Assembly: GCA_016707585.1 (NCBI GenBank)
Contig: JADJHL010000011.1
Span: 620,001-684,000, forward strand
Reading direction: 5' to 3'
Length of the DNA: 64,000 nucleotides
Source: Ignavibacteriales bacterium
Lineage (GTDB): Bacteria; Bacteroidota; Ignavibacteria; Ignavibacteriales; Ignavibacteriaceae
Shown: positions 15,830-24,789 of the stretch, in pieces
Layout: every line of letters starts with the position of its first letter
How positions within the stretch are numbered: position 1 is the first letter of the stretch
Notes under the pieces: model-generated
What the model was told of the DNA's origin: nothing
The model's input: only the letters and a program-made list of their open reading frames with translations
The model's database searches: none
Program-made: the position numbers and the translations under genes

Positions 15830-18800
15830 ATGAAACTATTTATAACAAGCTTTTACTTTTTATTATTATTAAACATTAATGTTTTTGCACAAACTGTACC
15901 TGTCGGCGCAGGAAGTTACAGTACAGTTCTTCCATCCGGCGCAGTTGGTCCGCAGTATTCAAACGGCAACATTGCAGTTCCAAAAGTATCATCAACATTT
16001 ACAAAACCTCCGCAAACTTGTGATTACTGGAGCAGTTTAATTTATCCGTTTTACGGTGATCAATTTTCCAACGTAATGTATGCACATCCGCTTAACTACA
16101 AAGCAAAAAATAACGGTTTGCAATTAGGTTATACAACAACTCCCGTTTATGCTGCACAGGATTATTTATTTCCATTCTCAAAACAATTAACCGTTGGCGT
16201 TGCTGGATTGAACTCAATAAAAACTGTTACAGATGATTATGGTGATTGGACAGTAACAGCACTCTGGAATGACGGCACGCGCACGATGAAAGCAACTCTG
16301 GGTCACGGACTTCCTTATGCTTTCTTCATCATCTCAGGCGGAAATGCAATCATAACTTGCAACGCTGCACCAACAATCTGGTTTAATCAGAGTGGAGTTC
16401 TTGGTATTACTGTTGAAGGCAGGCATTACGGAATTTTTGCTCCTGATAGCTCAACCTGGTCCGGTACAACTACACTTCAATCAACTTTAAATAACAAAAA
16501 TTATTTTTCTGTTGCACTGCTTCCAGATAACAATTTAACAACGTTAGAAACATATCGTAAACACGCTTATGCATTTGTAACCGGCAGTACTGTTGAGTGG
16601 AATTACGATGAGGCAACTGCAAAACTAACTTCCACATTTTCTTATACAACAGAATTAAAAGAATCCGGTAATGGAAATCTTAACGAAACACTAACAGCAT
16701 TGTATCGTCATCAATGGTTAAACACTTCTGCACCATTAACAAGTTATGAATACATCTCAGTTGCAGGAAAAATGAAAGTGTTTGAAGGTAATCAATTCAC
16801 AACAGAATTAACTTTTGAAGGAGTACTGCCAGCCTTACCTGATGAAGGAGTTTATAATCCGGCAGATTTACTTGCAATGGTAAATGATATTGCTACAGAA
16901 ACACTTCCATCAAGCGGTAATCTTGCAGGTACTTACTGGAATGGAAAATTAATTGCGCGCTTTGCTCATCTAGTAAACATTGCAGATCAGCTTGGTGCAA
17001 TTACTGCACGAGATCATTTTCTAACTCAGATTAAAACCAGATTGCAGGATTGGTTTACCGCCGGTGGTTCGCAAAGTTATGTTTACAATTCTACGTGGAA
17101 AACTTTAACCGGTTATCCATCAGAGTTTGGCGCAGATAATCAAATCAACGATCACAATTTTCACGCGGGATATGCAATTATGGGCGCAGCAATAGTTGCA
17201 CAGTATGATTCTGTTTGGGCTGCAAATGAAAATTGGGGCGGAATGGTTGAGCTGCTGATAAAAGATGGAAACAATTATGATCGTAACGATACAAGATTTC
17301 CATTCCTTCGTGCGCTTGATCCATACGCAGGGCATTCGTGGGAATCAGGGCATGGTGATTTTGGTGATGGAAATAATGAAGAGTCTAGTTCTGAATCTAT
17401 GAACTTTGCAACTGCAGTAATTTTGTGGGGATCAATAACTAAACAAAATGATATTCGTGATCTGGGAATTTATCTTTACACAACAGAACGAAGTGCTATC
17501 GAACAATATTGGTTTGATATTGATGATGAAGTATTTCCTGCTCCATATCCTTACAAAGCTTTAGGAATGGTTTGGGGAGCTAAAGGTGTGCACTCAACTT
17601 GGTTTGGTGCTGATCCTGATTTTATACACGGCATAAACATGCTTCCGTTCAATGGAGGATCACTCTATCTTGGTCGCAATCCAGAATATGTGCAGGCAAA
17701 TTATGATGAAGTAATTGATGAGTTGAATGGTACGCAAGCAACCTGGAAAGATATTCTTTGGCAGTATTTAGCTTTGTCCGATCCGGCATTTGCAATGTCT
17801 TTATTCTTTGCTGATCCTAATTACGTTCCTGAAGATGGAGAAACAAAAGCACACACGTATCATTGGCTCGGCAATATGAAAAAGATGGGACAGTTTGATA
17901 TATCAGTTACTGCAGATATACCAACGTACTCAGTTTTAAAAAATAGTGCAGGAGAAAAAACATACATAGCCTATAATCCTTTTTCTGATTCTATCACAGT
18001 TCATTTTTCAGATGGATATTCGATGAATGTTCCGGCAAGAGAACTGAAATCGGTTAACACTTCATCCGCAAACATCAACGCACCGGTTGTAATTTTAGTT
18101 GCGGATAAAACATCAGGAAAAATTCCGTTAACAATTAATTTTACAGGCAGCAGAAGTTTTGATAGAAATGGTTCACCGCTTTCATTCGAGTGGAATTTTG
18201 GTGATGGAACAACTTCAACTGCAGTTGATACGAGTCATCTCTTTACAGTTCCGGGAATTTATAAAGTTGTTCTTACTGTAACTAATCAGCAATTACTTTC
18301 TTCAACAGATAGTTTAACAATTACCGTAAATGGAAACGGCACGCCATATTCCGGAACGCCAGTTTTAGTTCCAGCAACTATTCAGGCAGAAAATTTTGAT
18401 AACGGTGGAGAAGGAGTTGCGTATCACGATGTTGATGCAAATAATATCGGCCTTGCGTATCGCCCGAATGAAGGCGTTGATATCGAACCATCAAATGATC
18501 AGGGTTTTGATGTGTATTGGATGGTAGCAGGGGAATGGCTTGAATACACAATCAATGTTCCGGCAGATACTTTGTATGATGTAATTCCATACGTTTCAAC
18601 AGTTCCGGGTTTTGGAAATTTCCGCATCTTCATAAACAATGTTGATGTTAGCGGCAAAGTACAAGTAACTGGTACTGGTGGTTGGCAGTCATGGCAGCCA
18701 AAAACAATTTCTAATGTGCCTCTTCAAGCAGGTGTACAGATTTTAAGATTTGAGATTAATACAGATTATCAATCAGAAATAGGTAACTGGTTATTCAGTT

Positions 18801-19126
18801 TAAATTATATCAAAGTAAATATCGCAGGCACTGTTGATGTTTCTGATAACGACTATATTCCAAGTACTTATTCGCTTTCACAGAATTATCCAAATCCATT
18901 TAATCCAACAACAACAATTAAATTCGATTTGCCGGCAGCTGGATTAATTACTTTAGAGATATATGACATACTTGGCAGAAAAATCTCAACACTTATAAAT
19001 GAGCATAGACAAGCAGGTAGCTATGAGCAGGTTTTTGATGCCTCCTCGTTATCAAGCGGAGTTTATGTTTATAAACTGCAAGCTGGTGAATTCACAAATT
19101 CTAAGAAGTTAGTTCTGTTGAAATAA
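15830..19126 (+). CDS. Secreted GH81 endo-beta-1,3-glucanase with PKD, CBM6 and T9SS tag
   Basis: I place the start at the ATG at 15830, because MKLFITSFYFLLLLNINVFAQ is a clean signal peptide; the frame is open upstream to 15764. The catalytic GH81 domain covers about nt 15890-18060. Its motifs are DHNFHAGY near 17150, with the Asp proposed as acid, and EESSSESMN near 17380, with the Glu proposed as base. Next come a PKD domain (about 18070-18340, FEWNFGDG), a CBM6 carbohydrate-binding module (about 18360-18830, AENFDNGGEGVAYHD) and a type IX sorting tag (18870-19126, SLSQNYPNPFNPTTTIKF to KKLVLLK). It should be exported and attached to the surface to cut laminarin-like beta-1,3-glucans. Single gene with its own terminator. 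Confidence 0.93.
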   Translation: MKLFITSFYFLLLLNINVFAQTVPVGAGSYSTVLPSGAVGPQYSNGNIAVPKVSSTFTKPPQTCDYWSSLIYPFYGDQFSNVMYAHPLNYKAKNNGLQLGYTTTPVYAAQDYLFPFSKQLTVGVAGLNSIKTVTDDYGDWTVTALWNDGTRTMKATLGHGLPYAFFIISGGNAIITCNAAPTIWFNQSGVLGITVEGRHYGIFAPDSSTWSGTTTLQSTLNNKNYFSVALLPDNNLTTLETYRKHAYAFVTGSTVEWNYDEATAKLTSTFSYTTELKESGNGNLNETLTALYRHQWLNTSAPLTSYEYISVAGKMKVFEGNQFTTELTFEGVLPALPDEGVYNPADLLAMVNDIATETLPSSGNLAGTYWNGKLIARFAHLVNIADQLGAITARDHFLTQIKTRLQDWFTAGGSQSYVYNSTWKTLTGYPSEFGADNQINDHNFHAGYAIMGAAIVAQYDSVWAANENWGGMVELLIKDGNNYDRNDTRFPFLRALDPYAGHSWESGHGDFGDGNNEESSSESMNFATAVILWGSITKQNDIRDLGIYLYTTERSAIEQYWFDIDDEVFPAPYPYKALGMVWGAKGVHSTWFGADPDFIHGINMLPFNGGSLYLGRNPEYVQANYDEVIDELNGTQATWKDILWQYLALSDPAFAMSLFFADPNYVPEDGETKAHTYHWLGNMKKMGQFDISVTADIPTYSVLKNSAGEKTYIAYNPFSDSITVHFSDGYSMNVPARELKSVNTSSANINAPVVILVADKTSGKIPLTINFTGSRSFDRNGSPLSFEWNFGDGTTSTAVDTSHLFTVPGIYKVVLTVTNQQLLSSTDSLTITVNGNGTPYSGTPVLVPATIQAENFDNGGEGVAYHDVDANNIGLAYRPNEGVDIEPSNDQGFDVYWMVAGEWLEYTINVPADTLYDVIPYVSTVPGFGNFRIFINNVDVSGKVQVTGTGGWQSWQPKTISNVPLQAGVQILRFEINTDYQSEIGNWLFSLNYIKVNIAGTVDVSDNDYIPSTYSLSQNYPNPFNPTTTIKFDLPAAGLITLEIYDILGRKISTLINEHRQAGSYEQVFDASSLSSGVYVYKLQAGEFTNSKKLVLLK

Positions 19127-19151
19127 GATTTGATTGAGATATGTTAAAAAG

Positions 19152-19182
19152 AAAACCCTGATGTTTTAGCATCAGGGTTTTT
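19152..19182 (+). terminator. Rho-independent terminator of the GH81 gene
   Basis: AAAACCCTGATG (19152-19163) pairs with CATCAGGGTTTT (19170-19181) around TTTTAG, followed by T. The A-run on the left makes it usable in both directions, so it also suits the convergent gpmA gene. Confidence 0.92.
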
Positions 19183-19202
19183 AGTATAAAATGAATTAAA
19201 GA

Positions 19203-19949
19203 TTATTTTACTTTACCTTGATTTGCAACAGCAGCAGCAGCTTTTGCAATTTCCTCCTGATCACCAAGATAATAATGTTTAATTGGTTTTAAGTTTGCAT
19301 CCAACTCATAAACTAATGGAATTCCTGTTGGAATGTTCAACTCAACTATTTCATTATCCGGAATGTTATCAAGATATTTTACTAAAGCACGTAAACTATT
19401 TCCGTGTGCAGTAATTAAAACTTTTTTACCTGATTTAACCATTGGTGCAATTGTACCTAACCAGTAAGGCACAAAACGATCAACGGTATCTTTTAAACAT
19501 TCTGTTAATGGTAGTTCATTTTCTGTAAGATCAGCATAACGCGGATCTTTACCTGGAAATCTCTCATCAGTTTTTTCTAATGCCGGCGGGGGAGTATCAT
19601 AACTTCTTCTCCAAACTTTTACCTGATCTTCACCAAACTTTTGAGCTGTTTCTGCTTTGTTCAATCCTTGTAATGCACCGTAATGTCTTTCGTTCAATCT
19701 CCAATGGCGGATAACGGGAATCCACATTAAATCTAATCCATCCAATGTAAACCATAAAGTTCTGATTGCTCTTTTTAGAACAGAAGTATAAGCGATATCA
19801 AATTTGTATCCTTCTTTATGTAAAACTTCTCCGGCTTTTTTTGCTTCTGCTAAACCTTTTTCAGAAAGATCAACATCAGTCCAGCCGGTAAAACGGTTTT
19901 CCTGATTCCAGGTGCTTTCTCCATGACGTAATAAAACTACTTTATACAT
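19203..19949 (-). CDS. gpmA: 2,3-bisphosphoglycerate-dependent phosphoglycerate mutase
   Basis: A 248-residue cytoplasmic glycolytic enzyme that interconverts 3- and 2-phosphoglycerate. The phosphohistidine motif LLRHGEST has H9 and R8. The second catalytic region includes RLNERHYGALQG (E87), and LITAHGNSLRAL carries H182. Length and the long insertion GWTDVDLSEKG match the cofactor-dependent dPGM family rather than the shorter histidine phosphatases. It is monocistronic. Confidence 0.96.
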   Translation of the reverse strand: MYKVVLLRHGESTWNQENRFTGWTDVDLSEKGLAEAKKAGEVLHKEGYKFDIAYTSVLKRAIRTLWFTLDGLDLMWIPVIRHWRLNERHYGALQGLNKAETAQKFGEDQVKVWRRSYDTPPPALEKTDERFPGKDPRYADLTENELPLTECLKDTVDRFVPYWLGTIAPMVKSGKKVLITAHGNSLRALVKYLDNIPDNEIVELNIPTGIPLVYELDANLKPIKHYYLGDQEEIAKAAAAVANQGKVK

Positions 19950-20084
19950 TTTATCTCCAATACTTTTTAAGTGTTATTTCAAAATTACTGCTCAAAAATA
20001 GGGAAGGACGCTTAATGGAGAAAGTCAAAAATCAAAATTAAAAATTCAAAAGTAGAATTTGAGATTTGTAACCATTAATAATTT

Positions 20085-20114
20085 TGTCACCCTGAGCGAA
20101 GTCGAAGGGTGACA
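20085..20114. repeat. REP-like palindrome (GTCACCC...GGGTGAC)
   Basis: TGTCACCCT (20085-20093) and AGGGTGACA (20106-20114) form perfect 9-bp arms around the 12-nt centre gagcgaagtcga. It belongs to the same style of dispersed palindrome as those at 55412, 55829, 58964 and 59828. It lies in the gap between nhaA and gpmA. Confidence 0.75.
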
Positions 20115-20148
20115 CTAAACAAAGCAGCAATCAAACAATGAAACAATT

Positions 20149-21471
20149 CTACTGCTTTTTACCCAATGCAGATTTTAGAATAATAAATCCAACAATTCCG
20201 GATAACAATGAACCGGCAAGAATTCCAACTTTAGAAATATTTAAAAGTTCAGGTGAATTAAATGCCAGGTTTGCAATGAATAAAGACATTGTAAATCCAA
20301 TTCCTGCAAGCACAGAAGCAGCATAAATCTTTTTCCAGCTAACTCCCTCAGGCTCTGATGCAAGTTTTAATTTTACAGCAATATAAGAGAATGAAAAAAT
20401 TCCTATTTGTTTGCCAAGAAATAATCCAAGTACAATTCCAATACTTACCGGATGAGTTAATGCCGAACCTAATTCGTCACTAACTGCAACACCTGCATTT
20501 GCAAGTGCAAAAACCGGCATTATAAAAAATGATACCCAGGGATGAAGTCCATGTTCAAATCTTTGCAGCGGAGTTAAAATCTTCTCGCAATTATTTTCTA
20601 TCTGATCAACAATAGATAATCTTTCAGAATTCGTTAAAACATCTTCACCATGCTCACCGGCATTATCAAAATCCTTTAACAAGTTTTCAGTTTCGTTTTT
20701 AAATTTCTTAGTATTTATTCTGGATGATACAGGAATTGTAAATGCAAGTAAAACTCCGGCTACAGTTGCATGCACTCCTGATTTCAGAAAGGCCAACCAA
20801 AGTGCAATTCCAACGAATGTATAAACAAGTAAATTTCTAATACCCAATCTGTTCATTGCAATTAACAAGACAATTAAACCACCAGCAATCATCAGACTAG
20901 TTAAAGAAATATTTGATGTGTAGAAAATTGCAATTACTAACACAGCTCCAAGATCATCTACAATTGCAAGTGCAAGAATAAAAATCTTTAATGCAAGCGG
21001 AACTCTATTACCAAGTAATGCAAGTATTCCAACAACAAAAGCAATATCAGTAGCCATCGGTATTCCCCAGCCGGATGCACTTTCACTGCCAAGGTTAAAT
21101 AATGTATAAATTAGTGCAGGAAAAATCATTCCGCCTAAAGCAGCAGCAATTGGCAACGCAGCTTTCTTTACGGATGATAACTCACCTACCAGTAGTTCAC
21201 GTTTTATTTCTAATCCGACAACGAAGAAAAAAATTACCATCAAACCATCGTTAATCCAATGATGCAAGGAGTAATTTAATCCTACACCTCCCACATCTAT
21301 CTTAACATATGTATGCCATAAGTGATGATATGAATCTGCAAATGAAGAATTTGCCCAGGCTAGCGCTATAACTGTTGCTATAATTAGCAATATTCCGCCG
21401 GAGGCTTCTTGATGCAGAAATTCTTGAATAGGATATGTTAGTTTTTCAATCGTGGTTTTGTTTTGTTTCAT
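20149..21471 (-). CDS. nhaA: Na+/H+ antiporter NhaA
   Basis: A 440-residue polytopic inner-membrane antiporter that exports Na+ in exchange for protons. It carries VVGLEIKRELLVGEL (about 80-95), ATDIAFVVGILALLG (about 138-152) and ILALAIVDDLGAVLVIA (about 164-180), whose paired Asp residues are the ion-binding site. A central hydrophilic insertion (about 250-300, NTKKFKNETENLLKDF) is seen in many Bacteroidetes-type NhaA proteins. It lies between the thiamine-binding protein gene (38 bp) and gpmA, and has a short AT-rich leader. Confidence 0.96.
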   Translation of the reverse strand: MKQNKTTIEKLTYPIQEFLHQEASGGILLIIATVIALAWANSSFADSYHHLWHTYVKIDVGGVGLNYSLHHWINDGLMVIFFFVVGLEIKRELLVGELSSVKKAALPIAAALGGMIFPALIYTLFNLGSESASGWGIPMATDIAFVVGILALLGNRVPLALKIFILALAIVDDLGAVLVIAIFYTSNISLTSLMIAGGLIVLLIAMNRLGIRNLLVYTFVGIALWLAFLKSGVHATVAGVLLAFTIPVSSRINTKKFKNETENLLKDFDNAGEHGEDVLTNSERLSIVDQIENNCEKILTPLQRFEHGLHPWVSFFIMPVFALANAGVAVSDELGSALTHPVSIGIVLGLFLGKQIGIFSFSYIAVKLKLASEPEGVSWKKIYAASVLAGIGFTMSLFIANLAFNSPELLNISKVGILAGSLLSGIVGFIILKSALGKKQ

Positions 21472-21509
21472 AAATCTAAAGTTAAGAATTAAAAATTATT
21501 AAGATTGTT

Positions 21510-21830
21510 CTAAACAATATTATCTTCAGAAATCTTTAATTGCACACTTTTAATTTTGTCGTCCATAGTTTGATCTCTATCCGTTCTTGTTCCAACTCTT
21601 AATGTTGAAGATATTCTGGGAGCGCCCATTTCATGCACTCGCTCGTGGCATTTTTTTACTGCGGCAAATACATCATCCCATTCGCCTTCGATGTTTGTGC
21701 CGTAGGCGTGAAGCATTGATTTCAATCCAGCATTTTTAATGATCTTTTCACATTCTGCAATGTATTTTGAAACAGATAATCCAACTCCAATAGGAACAAC
21801 GCAAAGATCTACTATTACTTTCATAGTCAT
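21510..21830 (-). CDS. Thiamine-binding protein, MTH1187/UPF0045 family
   Basis: A protein of about 104-106 residues with the ferredoxin-like fold of the MTH1187 (UPF0045) family: MKVIVDLCVVPIGVGLSVSKYIAECEKII, HAYGTNIEGEWDDVFAAVKKCHE and a final ISSTLRVGTRTD. Family members bind thiamine or related pyrimidines in a tetramer and are thought to act in thiamine metabolism or sensing. The better start may be the Met at 21824, since AAGGAA lies 6 bp upstream of it and only 0 bp from the first ATG. It lies just upstream of nhaA on the same strand. Confidence 0.87.
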   Translation of the reverse strand: MTMKVIVDLCVVPIGVGLSVSKYIAECEKIIKNAGLKSMLHAYGTNIEGEWDDVFAAVKKCHERVHEMGAPRISSTLRVGTRTDRDQTMDDKIKSVQLKISEDNIV

Positions 21831-21904
21831 TTCCTTCGATTTTAAAATCCAATATAATGTTAAAAAATTATTTTGTAAAAGATTTGTTAGATTGTTATAC
21901 GGAT

Positions 21905-22849
21905 TTAGAGCAGATTAAAAGATTTTAATAGCAATATTCCAAGGGAAATTGTAAATACCGAGCCAAGAGTAGTAATCATAATTATATTACCCGCTAGTTT
22001 AGAATTTGCACCCATCACATCAGCCATTACAAAACTTGCAATCGCTGTTGGACATGCAAATACGATAAACATAATGCCAAGATCATCATTTCTGTATCCT
22101 AAGAATATTGCAAGAAATGTCAGAAGAAGCGGAAGAACTACAATTTTAATTATTGATGAAGAGAATGCCAAAGCGGAAGCACGCTTTAGATTTTCGATAT
22201 TCAATGAACCGCCGATACCAACTAATGCAAGCGTTAGCGCAAGATCTGCAAAATAATTTCCAGTTGTAATAAACATTTCCGGCAATTTTAGTTTAAAGTA
22301 TGAAAACGGAAGTGCAAAAACCACGGCAAGAATAAGCGGGTTTAATATAATTTCCCTAAACATTGAAATAAAATTTATTTTTCCCTGATGTTTTGGTACT
22401 GTTAAAACAATAACTGCAAGTACATTGTAAACCGGAAGAAGAAAAGCCAGAATTAATGTTGCTTTTCCTAGTGCATCATTACCAAATAGATTTGATATTA
22501 GTGCAAGACCGACAATTGCATAATTACCTCTGAATGCACCTTGTATAAAAGCACTTTTGTCTTCAGGGTTTTTTATAAATGGAGTTGTGCCTGCCCAAAT
22601 AAGCAGATAAGTTATTATCGTAGAAAGAGTAATGAAAAGTATTTGATCAACATTAAATACTTGTGATAGATCAAGTTCTGAAATCTCTAAGAATATAAAA
22701 ACCGGAAGGGAAATCTGGAAAACTAATCTTGAAGTAACATCAACAAAAACTTCGTTTATAATTTTTCTTTTTTTAGCAAAGTATCCAACAGCTATTATTA
22801 AAAATACCGGGGCAACAATGTTTGCTGTAAAAACTATATTATCAAACAA
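21905..22849 (-). CDS. AEC-family transporter (auxin efflux carrier fold)
   Basis: A 314-residue inner-membrane protein with about ten hydrophobic segments in two repeats, typical of the AEC family. Family features are the N-terminal APVFLIIAVGYFAKKRKII and the conserved middle GAFRGNYAIVGLALISNLFG (about 104-123). Members export or import organic anions such as malate, or auxin-like compounds; the substrate cannot be predicted here. It follows the thioesterase gene with a 20-bp gap and may share its transcript. Confidence 0.88.
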   Translation of the reverse strand: MFDNIVFTANIVAPVFLIIAVGYFAKKRKIINEVFVDVTSRLVFQISLPVFIFLEISELDLSQVFNVDQILFITLSTIITYLLIWAGTTPFIKNPEDKSAFIQGAFRGNYAIVGLALISNLFGNDALGKATLILAFLLPVYNVLAVIVLTVPKHQGKINFISMFREIILNPLILAVVFALPFSYFKLKLPEMFITTGNYFADLALTLALVGIGGSLNIENLKRASALAFSSSIIKIVVLPLLLTFLAIFLGYRNDDLGIMFIVFACPTAIASFVMADVMGANSKLAGNIIMITTLGSVFTISLGILLLKSFNLL

Positions 22850-22869
22850 CTTGATTACCTTACAGAAGA

Positions 22870-23304
22870 TTATTTTTTAAGTGATTCAATTAAGTTCAGG
22901 AATTTTTCTGGAACAGGTACAAGTTTGTTTGTTTTATAATCAAAGAAAGCTATTCCTGTTTTTGCACGAGCAATTTCTTTTCTTGTTACTTTGTTTGTTA
23001 TCTTAAAAAAGAAATCACAACCGTTCTTAATGAAATTATCAACCGTTACTTCAAATAATAAAATATCTCCATGATAACCTTGAGATTTATATTGAAGTGC
23101 TGCATCAAACATAATTATTCCAGCACCGCAAGTATCAACTTCTGAGTAACCCCAGTTTTTAAGAAACAATATTCTTGCTTCGTGTACCATTGAAAGTATG
23201 GAATCATTACTAAGATGTCCTGCAAAGTTTACGTCATAAACTCTAACGGAAATTTCTGTGGAGAAAATAAATTTTTGTGGTAGTTCAATTTTAACTCGTT
23301 GCAT
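22870..23304 (-). CDS. Acyl-CoA thioesterase, hotdog fold (4HBT)
   Basis: A hotdog-fold thioesterase of about 144 residues. The YbgC/FadM-like motif RVYDVNFAGHLSNDSILSMVHEARILFL carries the catalytic Asp (VYDVNFAGH), and GYHGDILLFEV is a family beta-strand. It cleaves acyl-CoA or related thioesters. The frame is open to an ATG at 23316, but those first four codons (MGLL) lie in a palindromic repeat flank, so I prefer the Met at 23304. The start remains uncertain because the repeat supplies a GGGAAGG sequence 7 bp before the outer ATG. Confidence 0.82.
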   Translation of the reverse strand: MQRVKIELPQKFIFSTEISVRVYDVNFAGHLSNDSILSMVHEARILFLKNWGYSEVDTCGAGIIMFDAALQYKSQGYHGDILLFEVTVDNFIKNGCDFFFKITNKVTRKEIARAKTGIAFFDYKTNKLVPVPEKFLNLIESLKK

Positions 23305-23310
23305 TAAGAG

Positions 23311-23342
23311 GCCCATCCCAGCCTTCCCTAAGGGAAGGAGTA
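23311..23342. repeat. CCTTCCC-type palindromic repeat
   Basis: CCTTCCCT (23322-23329) and AGGGAAGG (23331-23338) form an 8-bp palindrome with a 1-bp centre, preceded by GCCCATCCC. The same layout, with a related flank, occurs at 38046-38092 and 47056-47090. It touches the 5' end of the thioesterase gene. Confidence 0.7.
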
Positions 23343-23453
23343 GGAAATAGTTTAATTAATAAATAGAAATTACTTGTATAAAAATTATTGTATTCGGATT
23401 GAATTCCTAATTGAATTTTAAACTCATCCTTTGGGGAATTTGATGGGGATTTC

Positions 23454-24740
23454 TTAAACCAATTGATATACTGTAATTGATTCAGTTATTCCTTTAATAA
23501 CAACATCCTGATGATATTTTGGTTCTTCAGCCAAGCTTATGCGTTTGTACACACTATCTGAAATTAAAATAACTGAATTTAGTTCTTTGTTTATTTGTTC
23601 AAGTCGTGCTGCAATTATTACAGGCTGTCCTGTTACTGAATATTGTTTTCTTTCACTTGTACCAACATTACCGGTTACAACCTCTCCGGCATTAATACCA
23701 ATTCTGATGACTGTTTCAGGAATCAAACCCGCTACGTTTCTGCGTTTAAGTTCTTTATTAATAGCCAGTGAAGCATTTACAGCTAACTGGCAATCATTAT
23801 CGTGTTCAATTGGAGCACCGAAAATAGCCATCAAACCATCCCCCATAATCTGTGTAACAATTCCTTTATTCTCATTTATTATTTCTATTATAAATGAAAA
23901 AACATTGTTTTGATATGCAATAATTTCTTCAGGCGATTTATTCTGGGCAAAGATTGAAAAATTTCTTATATCCAAAAACATTATTGCTGCAAATCTGATT
24001 CGACTTTGAACCTCATACCTGTTATCAACTAATTCATCAACTATTTCTTTTGAGATTTGCTGACCGAATAATTTGTGAATTTCATTTCGTTCAGTTTGTG
24101 CTTTATAATATTTAAGTAATCCTTTTTTAATCTGATTTGTAATCAATCCGGCAGTATGACCAGAAATAAAAATTAATGCAGCAGTTCCAATATGAGTAGG
24201 AAAAAGTGAAAGCGCATCAATATTACTGGCTGGTTTATTTGTTAGATACCAGGCAATTATAAGATATTGGATCATCGCTATCGTGCCGGAAAAAACACAA
24301 AGTTTAAAATCTAGTTCCAGGGCTGAAAGCATAATGATTAAAAAGTAAAGCAGCGCAACTGGAGTAAACAGAGGATAAATTGAAGGTAAACTAAATGAAT
24401 AAATAATTATTACTAAACTAGGTACACTTATTTCTATTAACGTATTTACGTAACGGATTATTATAAAAGCTTTAACACCATAACGGTTCCATTTTTTAAC
24501 AGCCCGACTAACGAATAATGCCCTCACAAAAATAACACCAAGTATAATTAGTGTAACTTGAATTGTGATAGAAAATTGAGAAACATCTTTAAATTCTTTA
24601 TTGAACGCGAGAGAAATAAGTAAGACAACAACTATCAGAAAGCCAATTATTCCAGCTAAAACTTTAGATCTGAAACTTTCGTTTGATATTATTTCTTCAG
24701 AAAATAATTCTTCAAAAAGTTGTGAGGTGTTTTTAATCAT
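23454..24740 (-). CDS. Membrane-bound class III adenylate/guanylate cyclase
   Basis: A 428-residue protein with about six membrane helices (30-205) and a C-terminal class III cyclase domain (about 245-420). Catalytic features are FLDIRNFSIFA (first metal Asp), IMGDGLMAIFG (second metal Asp), and SERKQYSVTGQPVIIAARLEQ, which carries the lysine and Arg region used for base recognition and transition-state binding. It should make cAMP or cGMP at the inner membrane; base specificity is not certain. The membrane part resembles no sensor I can name. It lies 49 bp downstream of the ABC permease gene, so it may be read through from that operon. Confidence 0.9.
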   Translation of the reverse strand: MIKNTSQLFEELFSEEIISNESFRSKVLAGIIGFLIVVVLLISLAFNKEFKDVSQFSITIQVTLIILGVIFVRALFVSRAVKKWNRYGVKAFIIIRYVNTLIEISVPSLVIIIYSFSLPSIYPLFTPVALLYFLIIMLSALELDFKLCVFSGTIAMIQYLIIAWYLTNKPASNIDALSLFPTHIGTAALIFISGHTAGLITNQIKKGLLKYYKAQTERNEIHKLFGQQISKEIVDELVDNRYEVQSRIRFAAIMFLDIRNFSIFAQNKSPEEIIAYQNNVFSFIIEIINENKGIVTQIMGDGLMAIFGAPIEHDNDCQLAVNASLAINKELKRRNVAGLIPETVIRIGINAGEVVTGNVGTSERKQYSVTGQPVIIAARLEQINKELNSVILISDSVYKRISLAEEPKYHQDVVIKGITESITVYQLV

Positions 24741-24789
24741 TAATAAAAAATATTTATTTCAAAAAAATAAAATCAGACCGTGTAATTTA

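Noticed and set aside
20085..20114. Rho-independent terminator for nhaA
   Set aside because: The palindrome lacks a T-run on either side and matches the dispersed REP-like style, so it is listed as a repeat.
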